Shown here piece by piece: positions 12,561-24,880 of a stretch of DNA of 64,000 bases. Numbering within the stretch: the first letter of the stretch is position 1; each line of letters opens with the position of its first letter. A program made the position numbers and the translations under genes. The stretch comes from Trichostrongylus colubriformis (Eukaryota > Nematoda > Chromadorea > Rhabditida > Trichostrongylidae): NCBI GenBank assembly GCA_963978905.1, contig OZ022260.1, positions 14,001,725-14,065,724 of the forward strand. Direction: 5' to 3'. The notes beneath the pieces were generated by a model that was not told the DNA's origin, searched no databases, and worked only from the letters and a program-made list of their open reading frames with translations.

Positions 12561-15500
12561 AAATAAGTCTCGAGGGACCTTTATAAAGCGCTATTAGCAT
12601 GGCGATTCTGATATGATATTTATGGTTGCTATGCATGGAACTACAGTAGGATTCTAGTGACTTGTCCTATTGATCGTCGAAAATTCACAAATGATGGATG
12701 AGAGAGGGTTAGAGCAGCGTTTCTGGGTCGAGATTACAACTCATGGAAAGGTATGCCACGAAGATGCAAAAGGGGATACGCAGCTACATATATTGCATCT
12801 CATTCTGTTGAGGATTTCGGGATAGTCTCTGGAAGCTTGAAATTTGAAAGGGTAAAAAAACTTATTCAGAACCGTCATACACTTCGGAGCTTCAAGAAAC
12901 GCCCAAGAAAATAATCTTCATGAATTCGTGAAGGTGGTTGAGAAGCATTAAAATCAACACAAGGACACTGAAACCTGCATTTCGAGCTACGCAACAGTTT
13001 TTGGGAAGATGATCAGGATCAATTCAGCTCCATTATTCCTCGGTCAGGCATAAGCTGAGAAATCCACCACGTGGGGAGGGATACTTTGGATTGGTCAGAG
13101 GGTCGTATCTGGCAAGCGCCGGTCGAAAAATTCTCAACAAATTCTGATGTACCGCCACTGAAGGTAATCCAATGATACAAAATCTGGTCATCGATTCATC
13201 GCCTTTCTAGGACAATTTTCTGGGATACCAGCGCTTATCATCATATCACTCATCAGTAGCAACTTTGGGAGGGAGGATCGCATACTTCGAAATTTTCAGA
13301 AAATTTCTGAAAAAATCCTCCTATACACACTAAATAGTGCCCAAGCTTCCGAAGAGCCACAAGCTCGGACTCTCTGGGCGAAATTCAGTTCACGACTTTG
13401 TTCGTGAAAAGAGGCAGTTCATCCACTGCGTGAGCGCTTCGCGACGGAAGAGTAAAACGTGAGTGCGAAAATTCGAGAAATAGTCGAACCCAAAAGGATC
13501 GAAACAGGTTTGTCCAAAGTAATCAATATTAGTTATCCAGGACAACAAAACAATACGAATTAATGTTGGGCGGTCTCTAGCAAATAGAAAATGGCAAATG
13601 TTTACAGAAATATGAGAAGCATGTTTCTGGTGAGTCTGGAACTCTGGGAAAAAATGGCCGACGAGGGCATTTGGGCAGCAGCTGGGCTACGATGAGCTGA
13701 ATAATGACCGTGGAGAAGTTTCCGTAGTCGGAAAAACTGCACAGAAAAAGAACTTCTCCACAGCTTTACACTCCTACGTCTGAGAAAAGACTTATGGCTA
13801 TTGTTTCATAAGGAAATGTCTAGTGCACTAGTTTTTATGAGATTTAGTAAATGGCAAGATTACTGGAATAGAAACCTCAAATATTACCTACATCAGGTGT
13901 AACCTACATATATTGACTGGCATTTATTACTTGTCGAGGGGTTCTCAGAAATATTAAAATGTAATAAATTTTCAAAAACTGGAAGGTTTCCATGGAGAGC
14001 GCTGTACATTGGAATTTCATTCCAACAATACCTCTATCAATTTCATGACGCATAAAGCAAGAAATAAAGAGAAAAGACTGTCATTTGAAAAAAGAACAAG
14101 GGGAAAGAGAACAAAACAATTGAGTTTGAGCAATCCCATTCTGGGATACGCTACGTAGTAAAATTCCATCCGAATTCACAGTAGTTTGACCTACACATTG
14201 ACAGTCACCAAACTTGGCCTTGGTCACTGATTTCGGGATGCGCCACGCAGCTGACTTCCTTAAAATAATGTATTCATAGGTGAAGATACCCATAAGTAAA
14301 GATTGCGTGAGCAGGTATTCGAATTTCGTTTTTCTTCTCAAAAAAGCCTTTGACGACCAAGAAACCCGAAGATAAAAGACACAATTGGCTCAAGATTGCA
14401 TGACTACTTACCTTCCCTATACTACGTCTTTACCCAGCGGAACCGTAGGCGAATGAATGCAGAAACTGGCTCAAACGGAGCCAAGGCGAAGGGTAAGGGT
14501 CTAGCTGATGAGTGTGTCGTCTGGAGCGTGCACTGATAAGTGAAGAAAATGGACGATTCCTTGAGCATGAGCTCGAAACCAAATCCAAGATCCTGGTAAA
14601 TCGGATGTGTATAATTAGGACGGAAATTTCACATCGTGACATGCGAGGTTACGAGTGCGAGCTAATCGCGGTATGCAATCCGTTCTAAAATAAGTCGTAG
14701 GACACGTTAGTGGCTCTTGCGACCCATCGCGTCGCACACCGCAGAGCGTAATCTCTTTCTTAATGACTCGTCCCCGTGAGCCATGTCTACTAGTGGATAG
14801 TTACTTTTTGCATTAGGTACTTTACTATCGAAAACAAATGCACCACGAATTATTAGACAAAAAGACGTTTTCTATGGTATCATGGAACTAATTTTTCGGA
14901 AGGATGGTATTGAAATTGAGGTACAGGTGTGGCATGTGGTAAGACAGAGCAGATCACAGTTCACTATAAATTTTGAAAATAAAGCGCGCCCCTCATAGTC
15001 GGTGATAGCACAGGATGAAAACCGTTTAGCTGAAGTATCTATGTTGGATGGCGCTCTCTGTTTAATTATTACATCAATTCTTTCCCTCCGTAGGCGGCAA
15101 AAACACTAAGGACATCTCATGGAAAACTTTTTTGAGCTCATTGAGAAAACCGAATCCCTCTTCGCTTCGCTCGATTTTGGACGTGTGTCTTCGCTGCCTT
15201 ACATAGCTGAGCCCTTAATCCCACAAGTTTATTCCATTTCGTGATGGAATTCCGCGCAAAAAGGCTGTTTCAACAAAATCTTCTCAAAAGACTAATGAGC
15301 CCGCGATTAGCTTTACCATTGCACTTTCACTGGAACTAATGCACGATAAGCGAAATAAAAGTAAAGAATATTTATAAGTAAAAGTAAAAGTTTCTAAATA
15401 AAAAAGTTGATAAAAATTCAATAAGTGATGGGACAAAAATTGGAAAAATGTAATAACCAAAATAACCTTTAAACTTTAAAACTTTAAATAACCGGAAGAG

Positions 15501-16329
15501 TGCAAAAAAAATAGATGAAGATAAAGCATGATCTATCCCTTTTCAGGTTGCGCCACGCACTTCACTTCCATTCAGGAAAGTGACGACATATGAGTGCGAT
15601 TCAACCTAGTACATACTATGCAATCAAGTGCATGGACCAGTCCACGTATCTACAAGACGGTGTTTTTATCCTCTGAAAGGGGTATGGTATTGGTTGAATG
15701 ACAACGAAGGGATGGAATGCTTGGTTACCCTGGGCGGGACTGATGTGCAAGATTTCATAGCGGTACCATGTTGAGAAACAGTGCCACTTGTCACTACACC
15801 ATCTTCGCTCACAAAATATCTTGGTTTCATTAAATGTTAAGAATCCTTTCGTGAATTGAACACATCAATGGCATAGCTGCCAGATACGATGGAGAGCATA
15901 TCGAAAAGAGCAGTACATAACAGTGGCTAGAGGCGCCGCGTCGTACATGCCATAACCACCAGTTCGGTACCCTTGCCTGGCATGATGACCCTTTCAGATG
16001 CATAATCGTTACCGTTTCCAGCTGAGCCAATGCAAACGGTCCTTGAAGATTCCCTTTTATATACTATTGTATTATGCCCAGTAGCACTGCAATGCATCTG
16101 CTCTCTTTGTCGAAAGCGAGTACATGGCGTAGACCAAAAATAGGATTTTTTCATTTTTTGAAGCATATTTCATTCGAAAGCACTAAAAATGCTCTAAAAA
16201 ATTTATGAATTCTCAGATTGCCCTTTCAAGGCATCAGAGACCAATTTCTAAGGAATTTTTGAGGGCGCAAAAAATGTGGCTGGGATAGAAAAGATCATCG
16301 AACAGTGGATGACTTCAGTGAAGGGGAAG
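12561..16329. other. Gene-free stretch with dispersed-repeat cores
   Basis: No gene supported. Two cores of the dispersed GATGCGCCAYGC repeat are present (14235-14248 and 15546-15558). The segment 15546-15830 also shares short blocks (GTGCCACTTGTCAC, CACCATCT) with 27386-27450, suggesting very old copies of one interspersed family. Open frames are short and unrecognised. Confidence 0.35.
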
Positions 16330-16850
16330 GGAAAGAAGAATGGAATGTATCGTCGTGTGACTGGTTGACTGACTGGCTGGATTGCTGGCAGTAGCGTGTC
16401 GCCTATGCGCCTCGAACAATAGTTGTCCGTCTGCGAAATGAGGTTTCCGAATGCAGTAATCCATTAAATATAGATGAAGTCGATAACGAGAACCCCCTCC
16501 CCATATCCCACTTTCGCACAGCAACCCGCTATCCACAGCTCCGGGGACAAAGGATTACTGTTGCTCGTATTAACTGAAATCCCCTCCCGTAGTGAAATCA
16601 GTCGATTAATATCGGCTCAGTTGCAATGACTGCCTGTTTTCGACCTGATCCCCCCCATCGCCACCACAACCACACCATGGCGTCGACAACGACGACGACG
16701 ACTGGTTGATATCTCTCTCTCTCCCTTTTACGTAGTGGTCGTCATCATGGTGGCAGGTGTGATAATCGACGCAATTAATCAAAATGACGGTAACGATCGA
16801 TCGACTGTTCGGTGATCATGCCGCATTATTGATTGATACATGGATTTTGG
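16330..16850. other. GC-richer non-coding island 2 with CTGGYTGG motifs
   Basis: Contains repeated CTGGTTGACTGACTGGCTGG at about 16360-16379, a GACGACGACGACTGGTTGAT stretch near 16692, GCAATTAATCAA at 16771-16782, and CGATCGATCGA followed by TGATCATGCCGCA. The TGATCATGCSG block recurs near 32840. Clustered short motifs without coding potential suggest regulatory DNA, but this is inference only. Confidence 0.3.
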
Positions 16851-17664
16851 GAATTCGTTCTAGGACTTTTTCCTACCGATTTTAATGGTCTTTCATCGAG
16901 AGAGAACCCCAGAAGACCAACAGGTTTCGAGAGAATTTCGCATGAATAAATGAGGTCATAACATAGTTAGAGTGCTTAATTCTAATGTCTCAGAGTAAGC
17001 CGTGCACTCAACAATGAGTCAGAATCGTAGAAATGACTGAGTTCGCCTGCGGCTTACGATAAGAACAGGCTCAGAAATGTAGTCTGTTACCAGCAGGCAG
17101 CCCTATTAGAATGTCCTATAAGAAGTAACTACCAAAGAAGCCGGCCTCCTTCCGTGCTGGAATGACTTTCTGCTTTACTTCAATCAAATCATTCACCTTT
17201 AATGACTTGACCTAATAGTACCAGATCTGTGTAGGAGAGTAAGAAGCTTAGGGTGCCTGGATCACAGAAACCAATTAAAGATCACTACTAGAGCTGGTAT
17301 GACTGGCATTAAAGCATGGTAGACGGTAGTAAAAACATAGAACTGAGCATTAAATGTTTCGCATCCCACAAATCACTCATTTAATAATTGATCGATCGTG
17401 TAATGAATACAGTGGGTATGTCTGTACAATAATTTAGCTGAATGCATCTTCATTTTTTGAGGAGAGCTTCCGAATGAATGGATGAAGGTACGGTGTAATT
17501 TCCAGAAGAACAGGAAATGGAGTACACTATTCGAGTGATACCACACAGATGCAAGTATTCATGGACACCACAAAATGGAACAAGATATTCATATGAATTC
17601 GATCAAATGGATGTAGCATAGCAAGTGTTCAACCAACCAAAACATGAAGCAGGTTGCCTGAGAC
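16851..17664. other. Gene-free stretch
   Basis: No open frame, repeat or RNA gene that I can support. Confidence 0.35.
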
Positions 17665-17825
17665 CTCGTACATACTGTGCGGTGCCGGCGGCAGGGCGTG
17701 ACTGCATCTCCGCCTATGCCATTCTACCTCGCTGTCTACGTCATCTCTACACCTTCCCCATGCCATTCTGCCTCGCTGCAGGTGACCACAGCCACGCCCT
17801 GCCGACGCTGAGTATGAACAAGATC
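17665..17825. mobile_element. Diverged fold-back element, copy C2
   Basis: The interior matches C1 (42265-42437): GCCGGCGGCAGGGCGTG on the left, CTCCGCCTATGCCA in the middle and CCACGCCCTGC on the right. The inverted ends are decayed here (left CTCGTACATACT, right AGTATGAACAAG) and no target duplication is visible. Boundaries are approximate. Confidence 0.6.
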
Positions 17826-20153
17826 TGCGATCATTGGCACAAACGAGATACATCTCGAGGGGTAATGCTTTCAAAACAAAAGTGCAGATAACTGGAAAAT
17901 AAAAAATATAGATGTGTAAATAAATCTAAAAACCCGACTAATATTTTTACTGTTAGTGGCGAAGCGAAAAAGAGACCAGAGTGGTTCCAAAGTTCTCTAA
18001 AAAAGAAAATCAAAAACTACTTCGTGCACTGAAAAAATCGAGTTCACCAGGTCATTATATAGCTCAAAATAACCTTAAACAAAGCACCACTGTGACCACA
18101 TTCCAAATGTTTTTGAAAATGTTTTTGTAAATCTCTTTTCTTCACAAATCTGAATTAGAACATAAAAGGGAAGATGAACGAGACAGACAAAAACAAAGGC
18201 AGCCACTTGTTGCCATTTTGAATCTTTACCCCAGAACTTTTCTACGGTGGAACAACCGATTAAGAGAGCTTAAAGAAGGTTCAAATATTCTAGGCTCCGA
18301 GTTTATTGCACGTGTGGAAGCAACCCTTTCATTTCCAGTAGGCCAAGCCATTTTCGCTACAAGAACGCTTTTGTCCACCATTCCATTTTATGTCGGTACG
18401 CATCGTTTTTTAGCACTTTCGCTAAGTGACGAATGAATGAGAGAAATGAGGAGGATATGTGAGGGATAAAAGGAGCCCGCATTAGCCGGCATACCTTTTC
18501 GTGTCAAAGAAGTCATTGTGACGACAACACTCAGCAGTGAGACGGTTCCGTTACCTTGATGTGTTAGAAAACATGTGGATATGAACACACGCAGATACGG
18601 ACAATCAAAGGCCGACACCTCGGCCGGCTGATCGGGCTTCGGCTCTCTCTATAAAGTACCACCGATGAATAGAGCCTAATAAGGTGATTGCATAATGAAA
18701 AACAAGGTGCGTCAGAGGATATTTAGCAGGGTCAGACTCATTCGAAGGGGGATGCTGAGCTGTATCGCATATGGAAGGAATAGAACGGGAATCGAATATC
18801 CATCGAACTGATATAGTAAAAATCGAGCACCAAAATGACCGATTTAGCCGTAGTACGGTTTGGAGTTGGCCGTAAGGCGGAAAGAAAAAGATACGTATTG
18901 ATTAGACAAGCGATCAGGCAACCTAGCCGGGAATTAAGCGATATCTGGCGATTAATAAGATTGAAACCATCGATACGGACATTTTCCTTTCCGCCTGATC
19001 GCCTTACCATTCAAATCGTAAGAACCTTGGACGATTTCTAGGAACAGAAGAAATGGACGAGTCTTCTAAGGTAGACCCAGCCTACATGAGTTATTTTGAA
19101 AATTCCGATCAAGGCCGGAAATCGGAAAAAAGATAAACGACAGTAGCAGTCGCGGATCCAAAAGAAAGAATTTCACATACTCAGGGGACCTATAAAGAGC
19201 AAAACCAGCCCCGAATCGAAGTCAAGTGCGTTAATGGGCGAATAGGCAGTTTTCACTGGCGACTCAGGAAAACCCAAGAAGTGGAAAACAGGTCGGTTAC
19301 TCCTCCCATATTTGTTATTTACAAAACAGCACCTTATACATATATAGCGGATTTTCTTCTGTGAAGATGAAAAAATTGTCGAAGAAGAGATGAAAGAGAT
19401 GATCGGTAAGATGACAAGAAATATATGGCTTGAACTGAATATGAAGCCACCTGTGGCCGCTTCAAAGCCCCCATCTCCTGAGCCTCGCCCTCCAATGTGA
19501 ACCCCGGTGATGCGTAACAGTGCCGGAGTGAACCGAATGACCTTGATAGTCTGGCGGGCGGGCTGGCGGCGGTGATGGTGGCGGCGAATGGCTGACGGCT
19601 GACTGGTTGGCTTTACTGGGGGTAAGAGGCAAAAGACCGTCGCCCCGTTTCACCCCACACTCGTCGCCCTCTAAACAATCGTAAATCCCAAAGGGCATTC
19701 GAATGCTAATACCCAAGGACTATCTCCGGCGCGACAGCCGATGAGGAACGCGTTAAACCCCCGTAAGGCCACCCGTTCGGAATATCACTTCACCAACAGA
19801 AGTCCTCATTAGGATACTGTAATAATGATGGCGTAGCAGAGTGTCAGATGACTCCACCTGCTGCTGCCCGTTAGATAATACGGGGTGGTTGGGGTGGTGT
19901 GTGCAAGACACAGTGCCAGCTTACGCAGGAAGATGAATATATGGCCAAGGATGACCTGCAGAGGGCAGGGCGGCAGTGCAGATTCTGGAGGGTTGATATC
20001 CAGGAATCAGGGAAACCTGCGGTACAGTGTGTAGGGCAGTTTGATGGCTTTGGAAATATGACCCTCCACTTCGTTCAGGACCAATTTTGCCGATACACTT
20101 GAGTCTGCCCGTGAAAAAGGTTGCGTCAGCCATCTGATAAGCATGGTACTACT
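17826..20153. other. Gene-free stretch with a GC-richer island at 19440-19760
   Basis: No gene supported. The island around 19440-19760 has CTGACTGGTTGGCTTTACTG near 19600 and GGCGGGCGGGCTGGCGGCGG near 19551, resembling the motif content of the islands at 16.3 and 36.8 kb. A short inverted pair (AAGGCGGAAAG near 18873 against CTTTCCGCCTGATCGCCTTA near 18988) may mark an old transposon end pair. I could not confirm a target duplication. Confidence 0.3.
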
Positions 20154-20471
20154 GCACCAAGGTGTCGAGGAAATTGACACTTCAGTACGAACCCCCTACC
20201 TCTCAAAGGAGACCTGAGTACGACACCCCTTTAAACATCTACATTACCTCTACAGAATTGGTAACTATTGCCGATTGCCCAGTATTCCTAAGTATTTTAT
20301 CAGTGTAATTTTTGTACCACTCAAATTCAATCATACTTTCCTACGTAACCGGGTCAGCTGACGGCACTTTACGCTCATCATCAAATTGGAGACAATTGCT
20401 GAGCCCACCAGTCACGGCCCCCCATACAGGACCCTCCCCCCCTGTTGAGGGTTCTCGACTCTCGGTGTACC
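20154..20471. mobile_element. MITE-like repeat, copy J1
   Basis: About 320 bp sharing ordered blocks with 22880-23214: AACTATTGCCGATTG, GTAATTTTTGT, TCAATCATA, AGCTGACGGCACTT, CTCATCATC/CTTATCATC and a terminal CTCGACTC..GGTGTACC. The left end carries GTCGAGGAAA, which pairs imperfectly with the right-end TCGACTC. It is non-coding. The superfamily is unknown. Confidence 0.65.
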
Positions 20472-22879
20472 CTGATTATTACCTATGGTACAGCGAAGAA
20501 CTTTCTTCAGAGACCACCGATCGCACCAAAAATTAATAAAAACAGATCGTCGGCGATTGCTCGAGGAATATTCTCCCCATCGTGCCCCTCTTTTTCAGCC
20601 TAAAATACGATCACACTCTGGGGATTCATCGACCATTACTTGATCCTGATATGATTGCTCAGTGCTTAACTTACCCATACCCCACGTGTCTACCAAACAG
20701 AGCTGATTTTCAAGGGAAGAACCACAGGTCGAAGTGGCCGTTTGCAATGGGATACTTGTTGGCCGACGTATTTTCGAACGCTGATCTTGAATTTGCTTTC
20801 CAAATTTGCAAAACGACTCTCTAAATAAAGCTACGAAGTACATATCTCGAATGCCACCATAGATGCACCACAAGATAGCGGGCTATCAGTAGCGGGGTGA
20901 TAAAATCACTAGTATAACAATGGTCTCGTAAGTAATTGGATATGCCAGATACAAATGGTAAATCAAAGTGAAATACGTGGTGCACTCCAAAAGTCTCGTT
21001 TGGCCTTAACCTCAATACGCCATGGAATTTGCCATGGGCAGCAGTTAATAGCATGATACAATATTTGAGAATTAAGACATCTTACTCATCTAATAATAAC
21101 GGTGACTAACGTGAGTTTATTCAGGAAAGAGCAGCTTCTGAAGGTGATCAATAATTATACTTCATACCACTAATAGTGTAATGTGTCTAGTACTAGAATA
21201 TGATTACCCAATGACCCTTTTTGAAATGGCTCACCAATTCCATGAACCTGAAGAAAAAAAGCAGCCTGTTACGAATGCCTCCATAAGGGTCTCACGGAAT
21301 AAGCCCATAACTTTCGCAGCCAAAATACGAACCTGCTCCTAGAAATTCTTCAACCCCTACTTGACCCAGCAGTTCAAGTACCTGTGCGTCATATACCTCT
21401 GTCCCAATCCCAATCTACTGCCCCTCATCCTTTACCCATTACACCCTCCTAAATGAGCATAAGCAGTCTACAGAGCTGCGGTGACCAGGATTAGTGACTA
21501 CGTAACCAACGTCATTTTAGAAATATTTAATGCTGCACAACTTCTCGGTGATCGGAAATCGAAACGATTAAACTCAAAAAAAAAATATGCCATTCGTAGA
21601 ATACAAGGCTCAAAGAGCAATTATTGAAACCGGACATTAACCTCACATACTTGGCGCTAACTATGCATATTCCTTGTTGATGAGTACACTCTGGGCAGCC
21701 GAACGAAAAAAAAACATTGGTCAGAGTAGGTGAATGCAGAGGGTGGAGTATCCAAAGAATGATTTTGTAAAGAGCAGATGACCAGTGGTCATGGTCGATT
21801 GGCGTAAGTGACTGGGACATTGCACATATAGGCTACCGCCTCCCACTGGAAATTACATATGATAACATACATATATGGGATATAAACTGGTATTCACGCC
21901 CTATTAGTCGGTTAGCCCTGAATGCGTGGGCAAAGTGGGCTTTGATGTTGTTGCCGACCAGGAAACTCCTAATCCCCTCAATGACAACGCGGCGTCTCCG
22001 AAATAGACTGAGACTACCCTATCCAGGGTAGCCTCTTCAGAATAACACAGCTCTAAATTGGATTTAGAGTACAAAATGTCGAAAACACGAAAAAGAAGAG
22101 GCTTTGCGACACCGCATGCGGAGGAGCGCGCGCGATTTCCGAGCAGTAAAACGATCGGACTTAACCACATCGTATACCTGTGGAATCTAGAACAATCACA
22201 TCGTAGAACTGGGTCCTATTTGCCGTTCGAGGAGGACGACTGGCGCTGGTGTAGGTAGCTTGCGATATTTATCGACGGTGACGGCGCCTTCATTACAGAT
22301 ACAACAGGCGGCGGACAACAGGAGGTAGTTCATCTCACATGAAAGGTCTTTCAGTTGCCTAAGAAACGTCAGCCGAAAGGCGAATTTTGCATTTCGAATG
22401 AGGCTGCTCGCCAACATGCGGAACGTCAACGGCCGCGTCGGCCGACGGCGGCGGTGACGACGGTAAGACCGATGGCCTGCTCACATCTGTCCGGCCGCCT
22501 CAACAACAATAAATATCGCCAGAGACCCTGCAATCGTTTCAACTGCCTCCAAAAGGTTCCGATGGGCGTTCACTAATTAGCAAGGAAGGGGAGGAATTCG
22601 GAGGAGCGGAAGCAATAAAGCGAAAGGGCAACTGGCTGCAAAATAGGAACGAAAGAAACAAATCAAGCTCATAGACAGATTGCAATCAGTAGAAAAGGCG
22701 GGAATTCGCATAAAAAATTTGAAAAACTGCTCAGGCAGAGTGCAAAAGGATCAGTTCATAAGAAAAAGGCTCTTCAGGCATCAGAGGATATTAGGGATCG
22801 AATTAATGCAAGTAACAAATTTCGAGGTCATTCGGCCCATGATGTGCGGGTAACTGCTCTGTGGCATGATCTGGCTAGG
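20472..22879. other. Gene-free stretch with a CpG-richer island at 22050-22580
   Basis: No gene supported. Open frames at 22058-22258 and 22355-22576 (plus) are Arg-rich because the local DNA is CG-rich (for example GGAGGAGCGCGCGCGATTTC near 22122), and show no domain. I cannot tell an old exon from GC-rich spacer here. Confidence 0.3.
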
Positions 22880-23214
22880 GCACACCAAGTCGAGGAAAAT
22901 GGCTGATTCACTACGACCTCCACCCTCAAGAGCGACCTATATACGACCTCCCTCCCATTCGACATCTACATGACCTCTTAATATAAATAACTATTGCCGA
23001 TTGAATAGTATTTTACTACCGTAATTTTTGTGCTGATCACTCAGTTTCAATCATATTTTCTTACATAAGAGGGTTAGCTGACGGCACTTCCCGCTTATCA
23101 TCTAGCCTGGGACCATTGCTGAGCTCTATATTTACGACCCCCCCCCCCTATCTCACCCGTCAAATACGACCCCCCCCCCCTGTCGAGGAAGCCTCGACTC
23201 GTGGTGTACCTTGG
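22880..23214. mobile_element. MITE-like repeat, copy J2
   Basis: About 335 bp and the better preserved relative of J1. The left end is GCACACCAAGTCGAGGAAAA and the right end reads CCTCGACTCGTGGTGTACC, giving imperfect inverted ends. Two poly-C tracts interrupt the right half. A fragment of the same end lies at about 41311-41390 (GGGTACACTGAGAATCGAG on the plus strand). Confidence 0.7.
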
Positions 23215-24671
23215 TCATAGCATGGCTGGTGGCAAGTTCAAGAACACTATTATATAGCCCATAACCCATAACCCATGACTCAGCTAAATGATATTATCAT
23301 TCCAAATTTTATCATTTGGTGGAGGAACGAGCGATCACAGCTTACTGGCCTTACTGTATTGACTGCAGTTTCCGTCTTTCCTGTCATGCAAGTGGGGCTT
23401 GTTTCTGGCATGCTCTATCATTGCGAATCATAGTGTGCAATATAACCCATAACCCAATACCACGATAAAATTCATCCACGAGTCATCCCTGAGTCACAAC
23501 ATACGCAAGTGTATCGAATCGCCCACTTCGAGCTTATTTGGTATAAATTCATTCAGTGTAGCCTCTTTCAGCCCTATAGAAACCCCATGAATGGCTAGTG
23601 TACATCACTGAGAATGTGACAGCCGCCAGAAGGTCAATCCATCACTTTGTGGTCACGGATTACGGGACAATAATCTGAAGATAGCCATCAAAAGGATCAA
23701 AATTTGTTTACTGACCCTCAGTGGTTGAGCCTGAACTCACTGTCTCTTCCAGCGAACGAGATCTCCTTCTCCTTGTTTCGGCGCTAACGAGTAGTTGAGA
23801 GTGATGGGACGTCTGCAAGGAAATCAGCAAAGTGGATCACAATGCGGAATGGAGCGAGTTTAATGTCCGCTAATAGCAAGACGCGCGGACCCTTGAGAGA
23901 GGAAGCATCAGTGGAGTAGTGGTGGTGAATGCGTTCAGAGGAACAAGCCACTTCAATCACAAGTACTACATATGTTAGGTTTGCTGGGAGATGCCTTAAA
24001 ATATGGCAATACCTGAAAAATTACCCCTAATAATATATTAAACTATACTATACTACGCTGCTTACTGCTAGTACTATGCTACTGTAATATACAGTGCCAT
24101 TTAACAGCCCCACACCGAACCTGAAGAGGATTTCTTCGTTAGCCTGAAATTCCATTTGTACAAAGTCAATGATAATTGCGGTTAATGACTTAATGTCAAT
24201 GATTAGGTAGGAAAATAGTTAGTATTCGAGTTGAAAATTCAAGGTACATATAAGTTGATAGCAACTGCAATATTCCAGTGGAATCGTGAGTCCCCTTGCT
24301 CCTTCACCATTGACACTCATTGTGATAAATAAGGAGCTAAACAACAAGTGAAGAGCATAGCTGTATTAAATCTCATTTAGAATCTCCTTTCGACAGTCTG
24401 TTGGGTAAGGATATCGCAAATACAAAACAAAATCAAAGAAATGGGCGAATTTCCCGAAAAAAGCACGCAGCAAACAAAAAAGTATCCAAATGGAAAAATC
24501 ATTAAGGAAGCTTTTTTCTCAAACTGACTCACTATCAATGAATTTCGAGATAGCTTGGCCTAATTACTATGGATTAAAAATATTAAAACAAGCTTTTGCA
24601 TGTATACCTTCTTATGGGAGTAGGAGCTCCCACAAGAGCTGATCTCACAATAGAAAGGAACAAATATGTAG
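23215..24671. other. Gene-free stretch with one old repeat fragment
   Basis: No gene supported. The segment 24114-24185 (CCGAACCTGAAGAGGATTT..TAGCCTGAAATTC..AATTGCGGT) is shared with 26300-26370, defining a short dispersed repeat. Tandem-like ATAACCCATAACCCA words occur near 23263 and 23440. Confidence 0.35.
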
Positions 24672-24880
24672 TTATCGGTGTGCTGCTTTGCCGAACGAGG
24701 TTTTTCAGGTGGATAAATTTTATTAAGGGCCTGACCTTTCGACCCTTTCGTCGTCTATAGAGGTCCCCTGATCCACCGAGAGTGGTAGGACGTCGAAGAC
24801 GACCAAAAGGTCGAAACGTCAGGCCGTTAATAAAATTGATCCACATTAAAACCTCCTTCGGCAGAGCAGCACACAGATAA
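24672..24880. mobile_element. Fold-back MITE, copy H1
   Basis: About 205 bp that folds almost entirely on itself. The left arm starts GTGTGCTGCTTTGCCGAACG and continues GGTGGATAAATTTTATTAA then GGCCTGACCTTTCGACC. The right arm mirrors it and ends CGGCAGAGCAGCACAC. Flanks read TTATCG and AGATAA, which would extend the inverted repeat slightly. It is related to H2 at 5195-5378. No coding. Confidence 0.75.
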
